From contig CM067062.1 of NCBI GenBank assembly GCA_033980235.1, positions 5,395,696 to 5,459,695 on the forward strand: a DNA stretch of 64,000 nt, read 5' to 3'. The stretch is from Diadema setosum (taxonomy: Eukaryota; Echinodermata; Echinoidea; Diadematoida; Diadematidae). Under the pieces are notes generated by a model. That model ran no database searches, had not been told where the DNA came from, and saw only the letters and a list, made by a program, of their open reading frames with translations. A program made the position numbers and the translations under genes. Shown in pieces: positions 33,283-45,735 of the stretch; position 1 is the first letter of the stretch, and each line of letters opens with the position of its first letter.

Positions 33283-33919
33283 TAACTGATATCTCACAAG
33301 TATATGTCATCCTTGCTGCAGTATTACATTCTTCATATCTTAACATTTACACCTTTGTGTGCTTTGGGGGATCATTGGTAGAGAATACCCTGCAGCACTG
33401 TACATACTGTCAAAAATTCCGGGTACGGAAATGGTTAAGCCAGGCCTATAGTCACTCTCCAGTGAATTTGACTGTTTGAACCTGAGGAGACTTTCAAGGT
33501 AAGCACTAAACCGTAACACCAACAAGTACCCTATCCTATTTCACTGCACGTTGTGAAACCTACTTCACATTCAGGCCCCTCAGTTAAATTATGTAAGAGA
33601 TCCAATTGTTGTCCTTTTCACAACTCACTTTGCTCACTTGTAGGACTGACTGACAGTGAATATGATAGCGAACAAACCTAAGACATCCACATCCAGGACG
33701 TGAACTCAATCTTTTATACTGTTGTATTCCATGAATGTCAGAGCTAAAATCGCAGCATCACAGAATCATGTCATCTCAATGAATGCATATTTGCTCCTAT
33801 CAGAGTTTTACTTGAAAACTGTGGTGTGTAAGTCCATTGAATGACATGTGAAAAGAGATTCATACCCTGTGTTGCTCTCATTCTTTTTTTTTTTTTTTTT
33901 TTTGGTGCTCACTTTTTCT

Positions 33920-34051
33920 TTATGGCCTTCCCGGAGGAGGATGAGCAGGCAAAGAGCCTGGCTGTCGCCCTCTAGTGTCGGGAAACCTTGAGGTCACAGG
34001 CATCTGGGGTGTTCGTGGTCTCTGGAGATCTGTCAGCCCTCCCTGTTTGTT
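33920..34051 (-). CDS. Ankyrin gene terminal exon M
   Basis: Acceptor ..CCACATGTGCAG, phase 0, 43 codons plus TAA. Encodes NKQGGLTDLQRPRTPQMPVT, then PGSLPAHPPPGRP and stop, in keeping with the Pro-rich tail. The 3' UTR begins at 33919 with a poly-T run (plus strand) at 33884-33903 only just upstream. Confidence 0.75.
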   Translation of the reverse strand, partial: NKQGGLTDLQRPRTPQMPVTSRFPDTRGRQPGSLPAHPPPGRP

Positions 34052-37000
34052 CTGCACATGTGGAAAAGGATGGGAAACAGGAAAGAGCTAGGACATAGAT
34101 GATGGTTGGTATTGCAGCACAGCAACTGAAAATTTCTGAGGAGGAATCAATCCAAACATATCCACCAAAGTCCCTTGCATTAATACCAGTAAGCTCGTAC
34201 TTCAGTGGTCACAAAGTACTGTAAAAACCAGAAACATTCACAGCATGAAACATATGCAAGTTGGAGCTGACACCCCCTTCTTCTTTTTTTGTGGCAGAAA
34301 CTTTTGCAAATCACCGCTGGCGTCAAATGGATTGAGTAATGTGGGCCCTAAGTGTTCATAGCTTTTTTGTTTGTAAAGTTGTAAAGAAAATTACAAGCAT
34401 TGATTTGATGTAAATTTCATGATAAATCTATGATTATTTCTTGTTTAAATGACCAGTAGCTACATCATTGTCAAGGAATGGGATCCCAAGTGAAGCTTTC
34501 ATCCTAATGCTGCATTTGGCGATTTATCGATCAGCTTGAGTAGGTTTATGCGTATGCGCAAAATGTGCAAACTTGGCATGATGTCAACTGAGTAGTGTGT
34601 GCGAACATGGCTCATAAAGAGTTAAACACCTTGTCCTACTCTAGCAAACTTTCACCAACTATATACAGTGGCGGATCCAAAGGGGGGCGCAACCGGCGCA
34701 CGCCCCCCCCCTTTATTTTTCGTTAAAAACAAAAGAAATAAAAAGAAATATTAGTTGCGCCCCCCCCCCCTTACAGAATTCCTGGATCCGCCCCTGATAT
34801 ATGACATCAAAAACTTAGTTTCAGAAGTGCCTTTATCCTATTTTTTTGAGGGACATGTATATGAAGCAATGATTTCATCACATCACGCAATGAATGATTC
34901 AGAATCCCTCTAATATATGTGACCCGCTACAACAAAATGATCCTAAAGTCGGGCGAGGTCGATTATTTGAAAATTGCATGATATAATTTCCAAATCTTTC
35001 TGCTTTAAATTGATATACAACACATTTTATAAAAATAATCGGCTGCGGAGATATCGATGTTTAAAAGAGAGCATGTCGAGACGTCTGGAAAATCACTGTT
35101 TCGAGAAAAGCGCCCTAAAAGTCTTTCTTTCGACGCAATCGCGATCAAGGGACTCGCAAGTTAGTGTTCACCTCTGGACAATAGAAGGTAAGCCCTAGCA
35201 ACCCCCGAAGAGTTCATTCAAGCACATCAGCATCGGTGGTCTCCTCACCAACCAATCAGTGACCAGGATGTGAGAAGCGGCTGAGCATAGCGCACCCCGC
35301 CTGCACACACCAGTCAACTGGGCAGTGTGCGAGCTTCACGCTTCGCTTAGCAGCAAGCAGCAAGCTGACCAACGAGATCACTCTGGTCGTTGTTAGGGGC
35401 GGAACCTATCTGTGGCGCTCAATCCAAATTTTCGAACCAGTTTCTGCTTCGTTGAAACGCCAAAAAAACATGGCTCACAAAAACGCTATTTTTTGGTCTT
35501 TCCTTTCACCATTTTGCTTCAAAATTTTGACAGATGATAGAAGACATGTTAGACTCCAATAATATATCAAAATCAGAAAATCGTAAGTTTTCACCAATTT
35601 TAATGCTCTGGCTTCAAACTCGATTTTCACGGCTTCGACTGTGCGCGACTTTAGGACCTTTTTGTTGTAGCGGGTCACATATCACCTGCCAAGTTCATGC
35701 CATTTGCATGTAATTGCTGACTAACTGTCAGCAAGTGTCATTACAAATCAATGTATCATATAATATTCAAGCAATATCAACCTTTAGTCTTCTTTGTTCA
35801 CCAAATGGCATGGCCACTGGAAAGCTTTCTTTGAGAATTGGCACAGACGTATGGAAACCAATTGTTCATGAACAGAGATTACTCAAAGGGGATGGCAAGT
35901 AACTGATCAGTGGGAATCAGTGGGAATGCTGGAGGATGATGGTTCCAATCCTCGTGGGATTATATATCTGTTGTTGTGTGAAAATTATTTGCTTCAGAAT
36001 GGTCTCATATTCAAGTAATGTGCAGTTTAATGTTTCCAGGTTAGCGTGCCTGGTCAGTGACGGGCCATTAATCTGCACATTACTTGAATATGAGACCATA
36101 CTGAAGCAAATAATTTTCACACAACCGTAGATATATAATGTACTCTTAAATAAATCCCATAAGGATTGGATCAATCATCCCTCAGCATTCCCACTGATCG
36201 GTTACTAGCCATCCCCTTTAATTCCCCTAATCCCTATTGTGTCCCCATGGCCTTCCCAAAGGGCAGAGGCACGCTGCCATGTCATAATAGTGGGCTTGCT
36301 AATTTAAGTAGGTTAGGTTTGAATTACTGATTGAAATGCTGAACAAAAAGAATGGCAAGTTTTGTTACTTGCCTGACCATATAAGGAGTTAAATCCCTCC
36401 ATTGTACAAAACTACTCGACAGTCAGCACTTTCTGTGCTGACTGAGAAGTCATTTTTGGTATGACCAACTTTTGCATTAAGTAGTTTTTGCAGGACACTC
36501 CTCTGTTCTATTGCATAGGTTGTGATATTAATATGAGATTAATATAAGCCGAGAGGAAGACCACATCATCTCCTACCTGACTATGCAGAGGGCCTGGACT
36601 GTGGCCCCCTCTGGGACTGGGGCCCGGCTGTGGCGATGAGCCCCTTGGAGACAGCTGCTTACCACCTCCAGTATTCCCTCTATCCAGCAACAAACCTCCC
36701 TGAGTGTTTGCCTGAGGGAGAAGGGGCGAGGGGGAGGGGGAGGTGCCGCCTCGACCGTCCCGAGGGGTGATGGGCGGGGCCGGCATACCGGGGCGCTTGG
36801 GTTCCCACGACACCTCCCAAGCCCCATTCCGATTCTGCTGCTGCTGCTGTTGTTGTTGGTGTTGGTGTTGGTGAACTTTGGGCCCCGGTCCTCCCCCTCC
36901 ATGGAGAGGGGCCACCTGGGCGATTTCCTGGGGATGGTGAATGTGGAGGGGTGGGGGTTGAGGAGATCTGCTGAGACTGCGAGGGGTAGGTGTCGGTGGC

Positions 37001-40000
37001 GTTGGATGGGCACTGTTAGGGGCAGGCAGGTGGTTGTGGTTTGGGTGCAGGCCTGATGGTGGTAGGAAGCCAGGACTGGGTGGCCTTAGAGCTGTAAATA
37101 ACAAATCAAATAGTCATTTGAATGAATAGTCCACTATTAACTAAAGAGGCCCTATGTGATGTGGTCTTTGGTACCGTGTGATACCAAATAAACTTCTGCC
37201 ATTTGGTTTAATTATCATTTAATGCCATTTTGTTTAAATAGTTATCTAAGAACTGTATCCTGAGTTAAAAATGAATTGGCAAAAGCGCTTCATTAAAGAA
37301 AATTTGTTGCAGCAATGAAATCAGCAGTACGGCATTATCATCAAATCAGCACTCATGCCACACACTACAACACTGATCTCAATGGCAGTACCGCCACTAT
37401 GCATTACTGTACAAGTGGATATTTTCGTGCGACTAATTTACACACTTGGCTGGGTAAGAAGAGCTTCACGCGTTATCAATTCAACGGAATCAAGACATCA
37501 ACTACTGGAAGATATGGCAAGCAAAAATATCTGCGTGCTTTTATTTTCCCGCTAGTTTCTGGCTATGCAAAATGCACGAAACTTTCAACACCACAAAAAT
37601 TTCCACTTTTACATGACAAGTCCACGCGAGACGTAAAACCAGTCATCACAGGAAAAATTACTGGATTAAAATTATCTCATTCTGAAATACTGTTAGTAAA
37701 ACACGTTTGCAAAAAAATCACACACAAAAAAAATCATCATTATTCTTATCATTATGGCAAATACAGTAAAAGAACAAACTTTATAAGACAGCTGAACTGA
37801 TCGGGATCATTATCGCATGTGTGCAAATATCACTGATCTATACATTTCCTATAGAGATCAGTGGTAAATGTACATCTTATGAACACAAGATGACACCATA
37901 CAACACAGTAGTGTAGGGTACCACATGGTGCAACATGAGTGAAAGGCCTTGCACACGACACCTATCTGTCTAATAAGGCAATTAATCACCTATTTATATC
38001 CAGTGGGCATGGGCAATATTTCCCACTGTATAGGAGCTGCTAATCCATTAATGAATTACTATACTTTTTGCCGAGACTTACCAAAATCAGGTTCTGGAGG
38101 GCCAATGGGAGACCTGGCTATTGGTTGGACGGGTTGGACTGCATTCAGGGACGTCTCAACACTACCAACACTACCACTGCTCCCTTTCCTTTTCTTTTTC
38201 TTCTTCCCCTTCCCAAGCCCCGCCCCTTCAGGCAGTGGGCGGGGCAGTGCCTGCCCGCTAAAGGGGGAATCTCCAAGTGGCATCAGTCGTCGAGGCGATG
38301 CTGCCGGCAAGGACTGCTGGGTTGCGGGTTGCGCTCCCGCCGTCGGGGGCGGAGGTGGCGGATGATTGATGGGAGTCGGCTGTGGCTGCTGGGATGGTGG
38401 GGACTGAATAGGTCCTTTGGTGAATGGCGATATCTGTGGGGCAGGGAAGGGGTGTGGACAAACACAGTGGATGTGTGTTCTTGGAAGAGAGTTTACTTTG
38501 AGAGAGAAAACTGACACAACAAACTCTAATCACAATATAACAATTGCAACTGATTGACAAATTGCCCTACATCGACGTAAATAAGCACTGAATTGATCAG
38601 TGTTTTAGTAGTAGCCAAGATAAAAAATCATGGGCGTACATACTCGAGCAGGATTCGAACCTCCTGATCACCAGACAGGTGTCATCTCCACTAGACCACC
38701 GAGGTTCCGCTCAACAGCAAGTGTTAGTTCTAATCCTTTTAGCAGCGGGTACTGCGTAATTATTTGAATTAATGAAATCGAAGGAAGAATTTCATGAATT
38801 TGAATAATTACGCGGTACCTGCCGCATGCTGTATGGATTAGAACCAACACTTGCTGTCGGACGAAAGCTCGGTGGTCTAGTGGTGATGACACCTGTCTGG
38901 TGATCAGGAGGTCGTAGGTTCGAATCCTGCTCGAGTATGTACGCCCATGATCCTTATCATGGCTACCACTAAAACACTGATCAATTCAGTGCTTATTTAC
39001 GTCGATGTAGAGCAACATGTCAATCAGTTGCAATGAAAACATCTCGAAGGAAGAATTTCATGAATTTGAAGATAACAATTTTTTGGTTTCCTCTCTGATC
39101 AATGAAGAATGACATCTCAAATAATAAAGTATTATCATGAAAGAGTTCTTTTGAATGCATCTGAAAAATAATGGTGACTTGAACACAGAACATAAGTGTG
39201 AATGCATACATGTGTACAAAACTCTGTGACAGGATCTGCACTGAGCTTACACTTATTTTGCTGGGTGGGAAGTACATCACTGTATATCTCACAAGGCATT
39301 TACAAGTCCCACTAAACTGATGTAATATAAATAAAGGTAACACTTTCTCGTCGCAAAATTTTTTCCACTATCTGACTTTCTGATGGTTTCAAGAATATCC
39401 TCTGGGACAATGGCATAACAACATTTAGCACTTTAAAGGGGATGGCTAGTAACCAATCAGTGGGAATCAGTGGGAATGCTGAGGGATGATTGTTCCAATT
39501 CTTGTGGGATTCATTTAAGAGTACATTATATATCTGCAGTTGTTTGAAAATTATTTGCTTCAGAACTGTCTCATATTCAAGTAATATGCAGATTAATGCC
39601 CCGTCACTGACCAGGCACGCTAACCTGGAAACATTAAATTGCACATTACTTGAATTTGAGACCATTCTGAAGCAAATAATTTTCACACAACAATAGATAT
39701 ATAATGTAATCTTAAATGAATCCCACAAGGATTGGAACAATAATCCTCCAGCATTCCCACTGATTCCCACTCATCAATTACTAGCCCTCCCCTTTAAACT
39801 TTGTAATGTGTCATTCTGGAAATTAAAACTACAAATTACATATCAGATGCATGTGAGGGCTTCAAGAGAAGTGATTCTTAAGCTGCTAGTAATAACATTT
39901 CGTGTCGTTTAAGCATGTCTAACTTATCTAATTTTCATTAATGATTCCTGAAGAAAGAAGGGAAAGTAAACTCTTGGTTTCTCAGAATTGCTATTTCAGA

Positions 40001-43000
40001 TTTTATAAGTTTTCATGCAGAGTCACCAATAAGAAGAAATACGATTATCATGGGAGATATACAACTTGAGTGGTACTGCTGACTGGCAAAGAAAATGATA
40101 GCCACAACAAACATTCAACAGGAGGTAAGAGAGGATGTCCATAGCTACCGACCTGTGAGATGGGTGGAGCTGATGGTGATGGAGGGTGGTGGGATGGGGG
40201 ATGGTGATTGGTTGGCACCAGGGCTGGGCTGGGTGGGCGTGGTGGCATGGGCAGCTTCTGATTGGCTGCAGAAGGAGCTGAGGGGAGTGGCATCTGCCTC
40301 ATGGTGGTGACAGGCTAGTGGAATGGATAATGTGTATGATGAATGCAAGATGCTGAAATGACTGGTAAACTAACTGACAAAGTTCTCATGTCTAAGGATG
40401 ATATGGTTGATATCCAGCCATGCATTGAAGAAGGAGGAAGAGGTGGTATAGTTCATTTCATCTCCTATCAATATGACCTTAAATTACATTTTACAAACAC
40501 TTCAACACATATTACCCTTCAATGTAACCCAGTAAAGGTAAAACTCAGAAGGTTCCTAAACAGTACATATTTCAATGCCATGTCTGCTGCTTTGAACTTT
40601 TCTATCCATCAAGTTAAGCAATACATCATTTCACATGCCAGAATTTTGTGGTTGAGGTACAGAATGAATAGATATGCTTCCAAACAATTTCTGAGTCCAT
40701 ATCAGAAGCAATTCTTGTGAAATTGTCCCATTTTGAGCAATAAGCCTCACTTACACTCGCCATAAAACTTGTCTGCTAAGATAAAAAAAAAATGCTGTGG
40801 TGGATCACTTTTCTGCTTTCTTTTGCATCACAGCAATACTACACCCTTTTACATCTCACACTAGTTCTATCTTCCAGATGGCCTTACCTCGGTCAGTCTC
40901 TCATTGACCCTTTCCTCCTGCTTGCTCCCTTCCTCACCCTCGATGTCAGAGACGTCCATACCGAAGTTGATGCTCTGCTCACTCATGTCACTGACCACGC
41001 TGCCAGAACGTCCCCTCGGTGTCCTAGGGCTGGACTCCACTACAAAGAGCATGTCGTAAGAGGCAATCAAATTATGTACATGGACTTTAATTCAGTCTTA
41101 CACTGGATAGACAATCTTCTCCCCCTTTATTACAAACCTTTCATAGGACTGGCACACTTTTAGATTTTGACAAATAATTCCCTTACATTCAAACAATTCA
41201 CCAAAGGCAGATATCATATTATTATGGCTATTCCCGACCGGTTCAATCAATCAATCAATCCTTTTGATGCCATTATTAACTCCACCAAGGGAGGAGGTTT
41301 GGTTATATGTTTTCATCGGCCGTGTTTGTTGGTTTCTGTGTGCAAAATAACTCAAAAAGTAGTGAACGGATTTGGATGAAACTTTACAGGAAAGGTTGAG
41401 AATGACACCAGTAACAGATGATTAAATTTTGGTAGTGATCGGGGAATTTTTATGGATTTTATAAGGGATTTTTGATATTTTGGCAGGTAGGGTCAATGAA
41501 CTTGGGAGTTCAAGCTGCGCGTATTTGACGTTTGCATGTGTGCACTAATGTGAGTGTTCCAGTTTCTGCTTGCCACGCAGCTGAAAGGTGACCACATAAC
41601 AAAAGGCTTCAATATTGGGAAAGTGGGCACTTTCAGCATGCGCGCATGAGTGGAAATCACTGACCTCTTATTATATGCAAGAACAAGATCAGTGGTGGGA
41701 AAACCTGCTTGGCGGAGGTCTGCGCTCTCAGAGTGCTTTTCTAGTTACATAAATGATACGCAAATGAATGGTCAATCTGCACATACTGACAATTGATATT
41801 AACTACAGAGAGACCCCATTTGAATTTCAAGTACTCCAGTGTGACAGCACTCCGGATCATGATGAAAGAGAAGACAAAACTTGCAGTACAGAAAATGTGT
41901 AAAAAACAGTGCGGCACAGAGCAAGAAAAGTGTAGCACAGACAGGCAAGTACATACCTTGCTCCACTGTCTGACTAGAGGGTTGCATCTCGCTGTCAATG
42001 ATGGCACCCTCCTGAGATTGCACAAATTCTCCTGACGCTGATGGTTGGTATTGCACAGCCTCCTGGTCCTCGGGACTCTGGCAGAGGAAAGGGTAAGAGG
42101 CATCAGTGCAGCAAAGATTAACAATATGTGACCACCCAGCTCAAAGCCACAAAAAGCGGCCAAAATGAATTTCTACCTTTCTACATAGTACAAAAGAGTA
42201 AGTTCTGAGAGTTAAAATGATACAACTTGTTAAAATAAGACCATCCTAACCCATTCAAAAAGTGATTGATGTAAGAGAGAGTTAGGGGATGCAGTTTCAT
42301 AGAAATGGGAGAAAAGATGGAAAGTTGATGGTCATTCAGGCATGCTGTGCAGAAGTATTAAATAATGAGGATATATTTTATTTCCCAGTGAAAGCAGCGC
42401 CTGTCCGGAAAAAAAATATGGTTGAGAAAAACTGCCAATATCTCTATTTCAATTTTGTTTTAAGCCGCAAAATGTTGACAGAAAGTAGAGAAAAGATTAC
42501 TCTCCCAGGTTAAGACAAATTTAAACAATCTGATTTGATCAACCCAGTGATATATTTTGGTTCATTACCGTGAATCCTAATCTGTGAGTTTTTAGGGATT
42601 TTGAGCTGGGCAGTCAAATAAAATGTTCTAGAGTATTGTGGTCAACCACAATGTGCATGGTAAGAAATGCAAGAGTAGCAGAGCAGTATTCTGGAAAAGT
42701 TGAACATAGAGATCACTTTTGATGAAGCACAATGGCTGAAATTCACAAAGGCAGTTTGAATTTTAATAGTCCATCGATTATGCAAATACTGACTGTATGA
42801 ACACACATGTCATATTACCAACACCAACAGACATCTACTGAGGCATGCCTGCTTAAAACATGTGTGTGAAGAATACAACTATTTCATGCATTTTTTTTTA
42901 GTCAGTGGACTAAAATCTATATCATGGATTTGATTTACAGTACCTCTATAGAGGGCAAAAGTAGTAAGAGCAATCTTGCAAATCTCAAGTGAGATATCAG

Positions 43001-45364
43001 GGCAACTGTGACAGGCTATATTGCAAGGATATTTGAACACTCAGTACTGACTTCATCCATCAGCCCAAAGTCAGAATCTGACTTTGGGCTGATGCTACAA
43101 ACTGTGTCTCATCACATAATCAAAGGTCTGCATGAAAAGACATATCTCAGGGCTGCACACTATCCTATTATTTCTACTGTTCTGACCTGACTGTCAGACC
43201 AGTAGGTACCAAGATTTTCCATATTTCACTGCTCCATTCAGAAAAAAAGAGTTACTGGTCCAACAGTGATTTTTTCCGATCAGGGACCGTCGGCCCAGTG
43301 CCAGTGTGCAGCACTGCATATCTAATAAAATACGACAAGAACTTCTTACGTCAGATATCAAACATATATCACAGATTGTTAGAAAGAAATCTAAGGGTCA
43401 GAATTATTCATACAAGTCTTGATACAGGATGTGAAATGATATTCAGTTTGGAAGATGATGCGAAAAAGCATCACTTGATCTGGTCAAGGGTAAAATATAT
43501 TACAGTGACTGGATTATATAGGTTGCAATGTGATTTATTGTGCGAACTTGTGAGATTTCTAAATGCCCTAATCCAAAATGCAAAACATTTACCATTGGAC
43601 TTATGACAACATCATCCGCAACAGTGCCACCAACCCCACCCTGCTCACTGTAGACTGGTCCACTAGATGAGCTCTCTGTTGGCTGTGTGTGGCTACCGGT
43701 GTCATCCACTGCCATAGCTGGGGGTGACAGCCTTTTGTTTGTGGAGGGACGCCTTGGACTGTGACCTCGCTTTGGCTGGGGGGCACCCTGCATGAAGAGT
43801 CTGGGAGGGTGGGGCGGGGAGGGGAGTCTCGCTTGGGAGAGGTCCTCTGTGAGTTGTGGTGATGTAGCTTTGGTACCAGAGGATGGTATCGTGTTATTGT
43901 TCTCCTCCTGTTCAATCAAGAAGACAAACATAGCAATGCACCATAATTTCTTCTTTCTGATGTGGTGTACATTAACATCTCTGGTATGCACATACACATG
44001 TTCATGTACATATGAACACATAGTGAGGGAAGAACGTTGATTCTTATGAGTGGGGGAAGGGTGTGGTCACATAGCAGCAAATGCTACTGAGATACCGCAA
44101 TGAAAGACTGCCAGATAAAGGATATAAATGATCACATCACTCACAAGGAAAGAGATTTCCATGGCAAAAGTAAATCTCCAACCACATACTCTCGCTGGTC
44201 ATCATACCTGTTTGGTGCGGTGCCGATGTCTTCCCCTGCTATGGGGTCTCTCGCTGTGTGGCTGGTACGAGTTGATGATCATTTGACAGTAGTGGAGATC
44301 CTTCTCCTCTGCATAGTCCCAAGCAGTCTTTTCTGCGCTGTCTATCCTGTTGGCATCAGCTAGGGTGTAAATGAAAGAAATAGATACACCATTTCAGAAA
44401 ACTTACTAGTAGTAGTACATAAAATCAATGCACGATTTGAATGCATGTTTTTCAAATTCATGAAATTCTTCCGTCGAGATGTTTTCATTGCAACTGACTG
44501 ACAAATTGTCCTACATCGACGTAAATAAGCACTGAATTGATCAGTGTTTTAGTAGTAGCCATGATAAAAAATCATGGGCGTACATACTCGAGCAGGATTC
44601 GAACCTACGACCTCCTGATCACCGGACAGGCGTCATCTCCACTAGACCACAGAGCTTTCGCCCGACATCAAGTGTTGGTTCTAATCCTTATAGCATGTAG
44701 CGGGTACTACTTTGTTATTCAAATTCATGAAATTCTTCCGTCGAGATGTTTTCATTGCAACTGATTGACAAATTGCCCTACATCGACGTAAATAAGCACT
44801 GAATTGATCAGTGTTTTAGTAGTAGCCATGATAAAAAATCATGGGCGTACATACTCGAGCAGGATTAGAACCTACGACCACCTGATCACCGGACAGGCGT
44901 CATCTCCACTAGACCACAGAGCTTTCGCCCGACAGCAAGAGTTGGTTCTAATCCTTTTATCATGGCTACTGTACTAAAACACTGATCAATTCAGTGCTTA
45001 TGTACGTTGATGTAGGGCAATTTGTCAATCAGTTGCAATTGAATGCATGTTGCTCAATAATCTTTTACAGGAAATACCATTCATTCAAAAGCAGTCACTC
45101 TGAAATGAAGTAGGTTTGCTGGATGGGAATCTTGCACTATGTCTCTTAAGGACAGGGTGAAAATGGACAATCTAGCATAAAAACCTTTGCAACAGTATGA
45201 TGGGCAGAGAAACTCAAACTCAACAGATGAATGCAAATGAAGATAAATCCATTTCAAACCATTCCAGTGAGAATTTCTGTGACTATCAATCTCGATGTAA
45301 GTCTGGTTTCATTTTGCAGGCATTAGTTTTATGAGTCTCTGAGTGTCAGATAGCCATTGGGTGG

Positions 45365-45417
<53 letters not shown>

Positions 45418-45454
45418 ACATCATCAACATCATCATCATCATCATCATCATCAA

Positions 45455-45492
<38 letters not shown>

Positions 45493-45493
45493 A

Positions 45494-45525
<32 letters not shown>

Positions 45526-45682
45526 ACATCATCAACATCATCATCATCATCATCATCATCAACATCATCATCATCATCATCATCATCAACATCATCATCA
45601 TCATCATCATCATCATCAACATCATCAACATCATCATCATCATCATCATCATCATCAACATCATCATCATCATTATCATTAA

Positions 45683-45735
<53 letters not shown>

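Larger units (their letters stand above)
26460..33919. other. Mostly unique sequence downstream of the ankyrin gene
   Basis: The array of repeats stops abruptly at about 26460. From here to the stop codon of the minus-strand gene I see mostly single-copy AT-rich DNA with two adjacent MITEs (28426-29336), one hairpin element (27446-27521), a repeat nest (31242-32300) and simple repeats. Part of it must be the gene's 3' UTR, whose length I cannot fix. Open frames here are short and carry no known domain. Confidence 0.5.

Noticed and set aside
36850..37056. Plus-strand frame in the GC-rich patch
   Set aside because: Antisense shadow of exon L.
37315..37800. 161-codon plus-strand frame
   Set aside because: It lies in intron K-L of the minus-strand gene, has no recognisable domain and an AT-rich codon pattern like its surroundings.
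38068..38514. 148-codon plus-strand frame
   Set aside because: Antisense shadow of exon K, which has phase-matched splice sites on the minus strand.
38864..38935. Possible tRNA gene
   Set aside because: A and B boxes are good, but the acceptor and anticodon stems do not pair properly and the same sequence recurs in four or five copies with a shared 3' body, so it is a SINE.
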